Assembly (NCBI GenBank): GCA_032718475.1
Contig: JAUCBJ010001516.1
Span: 1 to 64,000 of the forward strand
From: Nemertoderma westbladi
Lineage: Eukaryota; Xenacoelomorpha; Nemertodermatida; Nemertodermatidae
Length of the DNA stretch: 64,000 bases
Direction: 5' to 3'
In this document: piece after piece, positions 60,249-64,000 of the stretch
Numbering within the stretch: the stretch's first letter is position 1
Layout of the letters: each line of letters begins with the position of its first letter
The notes under the pieces: generated by a model
Seen by the model: only the letters and a program-made list of their open reading frames with translations
The model's database searches: none
What the model was told of the DNA's origin: nothing
Position numbers and translations under genes: made by a program

Positions 60249-60877
60249 AATAATTGATCTATTACATATATCAGAATATTGTTAAATAGCAAAGTATTTC
60301 AATGCAAAGTTTTTGGTGTTGGTGAATTTAATTTTATCTCTATTATTTTGCTTATTTTCGAAATAATCAGCCAATTTCCTTTTCGGCTATTTATATACAA
60401 TTGTATGTATATAATATATATATATATACAATGTTCAAACTATATATTATATAGTTTTAACATAATTAAGTTTACACAAACTACTGAAATAATTTGACTC
60501 AGTCTACTGATGAAGTTTAATTTTCTGATTAATTCTGTTTAAGTGCTCTCAAAATATTAAATTATAATTATTTTTGACTTGCAACAGGCGCCTACAAACA
60601 ATATCATATTCTAAGACCTCTAATTTTTTGGTGTGAGGAAATAAAAGGAGTGTGTAGTCTAATCAAAAGCCATGTTTCAGGATGTAGGTTATTTAGGTTT
60701 AGTGTTTGATATTGACCTATTAAAATCAAATAACACAACCAGTAACTCCCTTACCTAACCTTGTAACATTCATTGCCTTTTGTGCGATATTCTTGGCATT
60801 ACTTCTGAACATCATCAATGTATTTATTGTTCTGAACGATTGTTATAATATTCTCTCAGTATTTTTTGAATTTATGT
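60249..60877 (+). other. 3' untranslated and downstream sequence
   Basis: Contains the putative AATAAA at 60640; a TATATA-rich patch near 60410-60430. Confidence 0.5.
60640..60645 (+). promoter_or_regulatory. Putative polyadenylation signal of the crystallin gene
   Basis: AATAAA lies 392 bases after the stop codon, with TGTGTAGTCT shortly downstream as a possible GU-rich element. Position and context only; no transcript evidence. Confidence 0.4.
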
Positions 60878-61550
60878 TGTGATATATTCACACCAATATT
60901 TGTTCACATATTGATATATATATATTTAAACTTATATTTATTCCTGGTTGTGATATATTCACACCAATATTTGTTCACATATTGATATATATATATTTAA
61001 ACTTATATTTATTCCTGGTTGTGATATATTCACACCAATACTTGATCACATATTGATATGTATATATTTAAACTTATATTTATTCCTGGTTGTGATATAT
61101 TCACACCAATACTTGTTCACATATTGATATATATATATTTAAACGAAAATTTATTCACGGTTGTGATATAATCACACCAATACTTGTTCACATATTGATA
61201 TATATATTTAAACTTATATTTATTCCTGGTTGTGATATATTCACACCAATGTTTGTTCACATATTGATATATATTTAAACATATATTTATTCCTGGTTGT
61301 GATATATTCACACCAATATTTGTTCACATATTGATATATATATATTTAAACATATATTTATTCACGGTTGTGATATATTCACACCAATACTTGTTCACAT
61401 ATTGATATATATATTTAAACTTATATTTATTCACGGTTGTGATATATTCACACCAATACTTGTTCACATATTGATATATATATTTAAACTTATATTTATT
61501 CCTGGTTGTGATATATTCACACCAATATTTTTGTTCACATATTCCTATAT
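60878..61550. repeat. 71-bp AT-rich tandem repeat, about nine copies
   Basis: Unit TTGTGATATATTCACACCAA, TTGTTCACATATTGATATAT, ATTTAAACTTATATTTATTC. The units include the near-palindrome GTGATATATTCAC. Copy length varies by the number of TA steps. Confidence 0.92.
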
Positions 61551-62400
61551 TTAAACTAATGTTTACTCCCGTTTGTTATTTATTCACAGCAATATTGAAT
61601 ACATATATACTTATTGAAAGCAAAATGTTTATTCATATTGATGTTACGGATAATCAGGTTTGAGATTGGTTACGCTATTCATCTGGCTCCTGGGTAAATT
61701 TCAGGAAAAGAGGACTGATGCAGATTGCATCATTTTGAATGTTTCTTCTGTTGTATATTGCTATGATATTAACCCTTTGTGTACCAAAGATCAATAACAT
61801 AAATTTTTCCTCCGAATGATCAAGAAAAATATATTTATTCGGAACAAGATATTTTTCTTATCGTATCAGAGATTTTTAATTAAAGATAATATATATATTA
61901 CTACTTATCCTAGTCCCAAAGGCGGCACACTGCCGCCTTCAAAACAATTTCTATAATTTTTAATCTTTCAAAATTATACATTTATTATAGGAAGCGATCT
62001 AGGGGTCTTAATCTCGAATGATAAGTTTATTTTACCGAAAATAACTTCTCTTTTATCGGCGCAATTGTAGGACTAATCCCATCACATGCGTATTTTTTAA
62101 CCGGGTAGTGTACTGTATTTAAGAATCGCGTAATTTTTCTTGAAATTAATATCTCTCCATAACACGTACGCGTTTCGGCTTACTGGGTCTCATCAGCATG
62201 GTGTCGGATTCAAACCTGAGACGTCGAGGTGGAAGCCGAGACCCGAGTCCATGGCGATGATACCACCAGCTTGGAGTATTATATAATAATTATCATAGTG
62301 TTATAGTATACCATTATACTATATTATTATATAATGTACTCAAGATGCGTATGTAACCAACTACAGTAGTGCCCTCCCTTTATAGTGAATTTCCGGGGTC
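61551..62400. other. Intergenic sequence, nothing recognised
   Basis: No exon, repeat family or RNA seen. GGCGGCACACTGCCGCC near 61921 is a short palindrome. Confidence 0.4.
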
Positions 62401-62419
62401 TTTATTTGTTTTTCCTTTT

Positions 62420-62588
62420 TTGTTTATTTTTCGGTTTTCTGTGGTGAACGAGTGCAAAGAGCGAGAAGCGAAAGAGGCAGCGAGGGTAGAGAGGGAAATG
62501 AACGAGTGCAAGGAGCGCTAGGCAAGAGAGGTGAACGAGCGTAGAGAGTGGGAGGCGAGGGAGGCAGAATTGGCCAACCAATATGTAT

Positions 62589-62619
<31 letters not shown>

Positions 62620-64000
62620 AACAAGAAGGATTAGTCGAAGAGAGTGGGGCGGAACGTAAGATGAGCTAGAGGGGGAAGATGGGAGCGATGCGTGATGGAG
62701 GAGTGGCCCTTAGGTTGTTAAGTGGTCCAATAGGTTGGACAGAGAAGGGTACGGACGTGCCGAGGTGTATGCGTGAAGGTGTAGGTAGTTAAACGTTGCC
62801 CTGGTTAACATAGCTCCCAGGGAAATTTAGAATACGCACTTTTGACGACACTGATGGCGTCATGTAATGAATTGAGGGGGAGTATGTATGCATACCGTAG
62901 TTGAGGGGTGCATTAGTATAGGTGTGCACAAAGGGTGCCACCGGGGGAGTAGTAGGGGTGGGCACTAAGGATGCCATGTAGAGAGTAGTAGAGGTGGGCA
63001 CAAAGGGTGCCACCTACCCCCAGCCAGAGAGAGGTTCTGGGGGTAGTAGAGATGGGCACAAATGGTGCCATGTAGGGAGTAGTAGTGGTGGGCACAAAGG
63101 TTGCCACCTACCCCAAGCCAGAGAGAGGTGCTGGGGGTAGTAGAGAAGGGCACAAAGGGTGCCATGTAGGGAGTAGTAGTGATGGGAATAAAGGGTGCCA
63201 CGTGAGGAAGTGAGGGGGGGGGTGTATGTACGCATACCGTAGCCGAAGAGTATGGAGAGTGAGAAACCTGTGGGCACTGAGGGCATCATGCGAGGAAGTG
63301 AGTGGGGTATGTACGCATACCGTAAGTAGGTATATAGGAAGAAGATGTAGAGGAAGTAGATGTAGGGGATCAGAAAATACATCAAAACGTGACATAAGAG
63401 GTAGGCCATCACTGACTGGAACAAATATTACTCTGTTCGACGACCCTCTTACCTGGATTGAGCCTTTGTAAGGCCCCACCAATTAGGTGAGAGTGTACGG
63501 AGTCGCGATGGTGGAGAAACCATGAAACGAATCTGTGGACACCGAGAGCGCCACGTAGTAAGAGAGTAAAGGGTATGGTATGTAGGTATACCATAGAAGT
63601 AATAGTAGGGTACATGGTATCGCAGGAGTTAGAAGTTGTGGGCACCAAGAGCGCCACGTAGTAAGAGAGTAAAGGGTATAGTATGTAGGTATACCATAGA
63701 AGTAATAGTAGGGTACATAGTACCGCAGGAGTTAGAAGTTGTGGGCACCGAGAGCGCCACATAGTAAGAGAGTAAAGGGTATGGTATGTGGCATACCATA
63801 GTAGCAGTAGTAGGGTACATAGTACCATAGAAGTTGGAAGTTGTGGGCACTGAGGGCGCCACATAGTAAGAAAGTAAAGGGTATGTAGGCATACCATAGT
63901 AGCAGTAGTAGGGTACATAGTACCATAGAAGTTAGAAGTTGTGGGCACTGAGGGTGCCATGTAGGAAGGTAGATAGGATAATAACACAGGACATTGTGGA
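62420..64000 (+). mobile_element. Second locus of the gag-only LTR element type (partial)
   Basis: Begins with decayed charged coding-like sequence (GAACGAGTGCAAAGAGCGAG), then the same kinds of short palindromic units as 22.9-23.9 kb: GGCAC-AAAGG-GTGCC (62935-63200), GTATG-TACG-CATAC, ATGGTATGTAGGTATACCAT (63570-63700), GGTAC-ATA-GTACC and GTGGGCACCGAGAGCGCCAC (63530-63960). Continues past the window edge. Confidence 0.65.

Noticed and set aside
62789-63987. Several long minus-strand frames (APFVPTTTTPYM-type repeats)
   Set aside because: Caused by the GTAGTAG...GGCACAAAGGGTGCC repeats; overlapping frames in all registers.

Overview
This is an invertebrate-animal-like nuclear segment: AT-rich, spliceosomal introns, tRNA-derived SINEs, several LINE families, piggyBac-like and Chapaev-like DNA transposons and LTR-element remains. 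There is no rRNA, no free-standing tRNA gene and no prokaryotic feature. The species cannot be fixed from sequence. The mix (Chapaev with a RAG1-N-like protein, a reverse transcriptase with a C-terminal restriction-like nuclease, a tRNA SINE with a GGGGTCGATAAAATGAGTACC-like core) fits a marine invertebrate.

The host gene is one multi-domain beta/gamma-crystallin gene on the + strand. Thirteen coding exons could be placed between 9742 and 60248 by Greek-key motifs, GT/AG borders and mutually compatible intron phases. They join into 592 codons with a stop at 60246-60248. The protein has the second half of one domain followed by six full domains. Exons upstream of 9742 (start codon, first motif of the first domain) were not found. 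The CDS is about 1.8 kb spread over more than 50 kb, because the introns are filled with mobile elements. Several motifs keep the full calcium-clamp consensus (N/D)(N/D)XX(S/T)S.

Layout: 0.4-3.8 kb, degenerate LINE (+). 3.8-8.7 kb, two head-to-tail copies of a second LINE (-). 9.7 kb, exon 1. Intron 1 (9.9-25.8 kb) holds a third LINE (-, 10.6-16.25 kb) split by an intact piggyBac transposon at a TTAA site, a pentanucleotide/duplication block (16.5-18.4 kb), and a gag-only LTR element with palindromic minisatellites and a 3' LTR (about 18.9-25.34 kb). 25.8-38.9 kb, exons 2 to 8 with SINEs, LINE scraps and a MITE-like element with nested inverted repeats. Intron 8 carries a Chapaev-like element (40.26-43.54 kb) with RSS-heptamer-like ends, fold-back arms and a broken RAG1-N-like protein. 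Intron 9 (43.9-54.5 kb) holds another copy of LINE family II, a coding-looking minisatellite, a TTAA element and a reverse transcriptase with an in-frame proline-rich minisatellite before its catalytic YVDD box. 54.5-60.2 kb, exons 10 to 13 with two more inverted-repeat elements. 60.9-61.55 kb, a 71-bp tandem repeat. 62.4-64 kb, a second locus of the same palindromic minisatellite type as at 22.9-23.9 kb.
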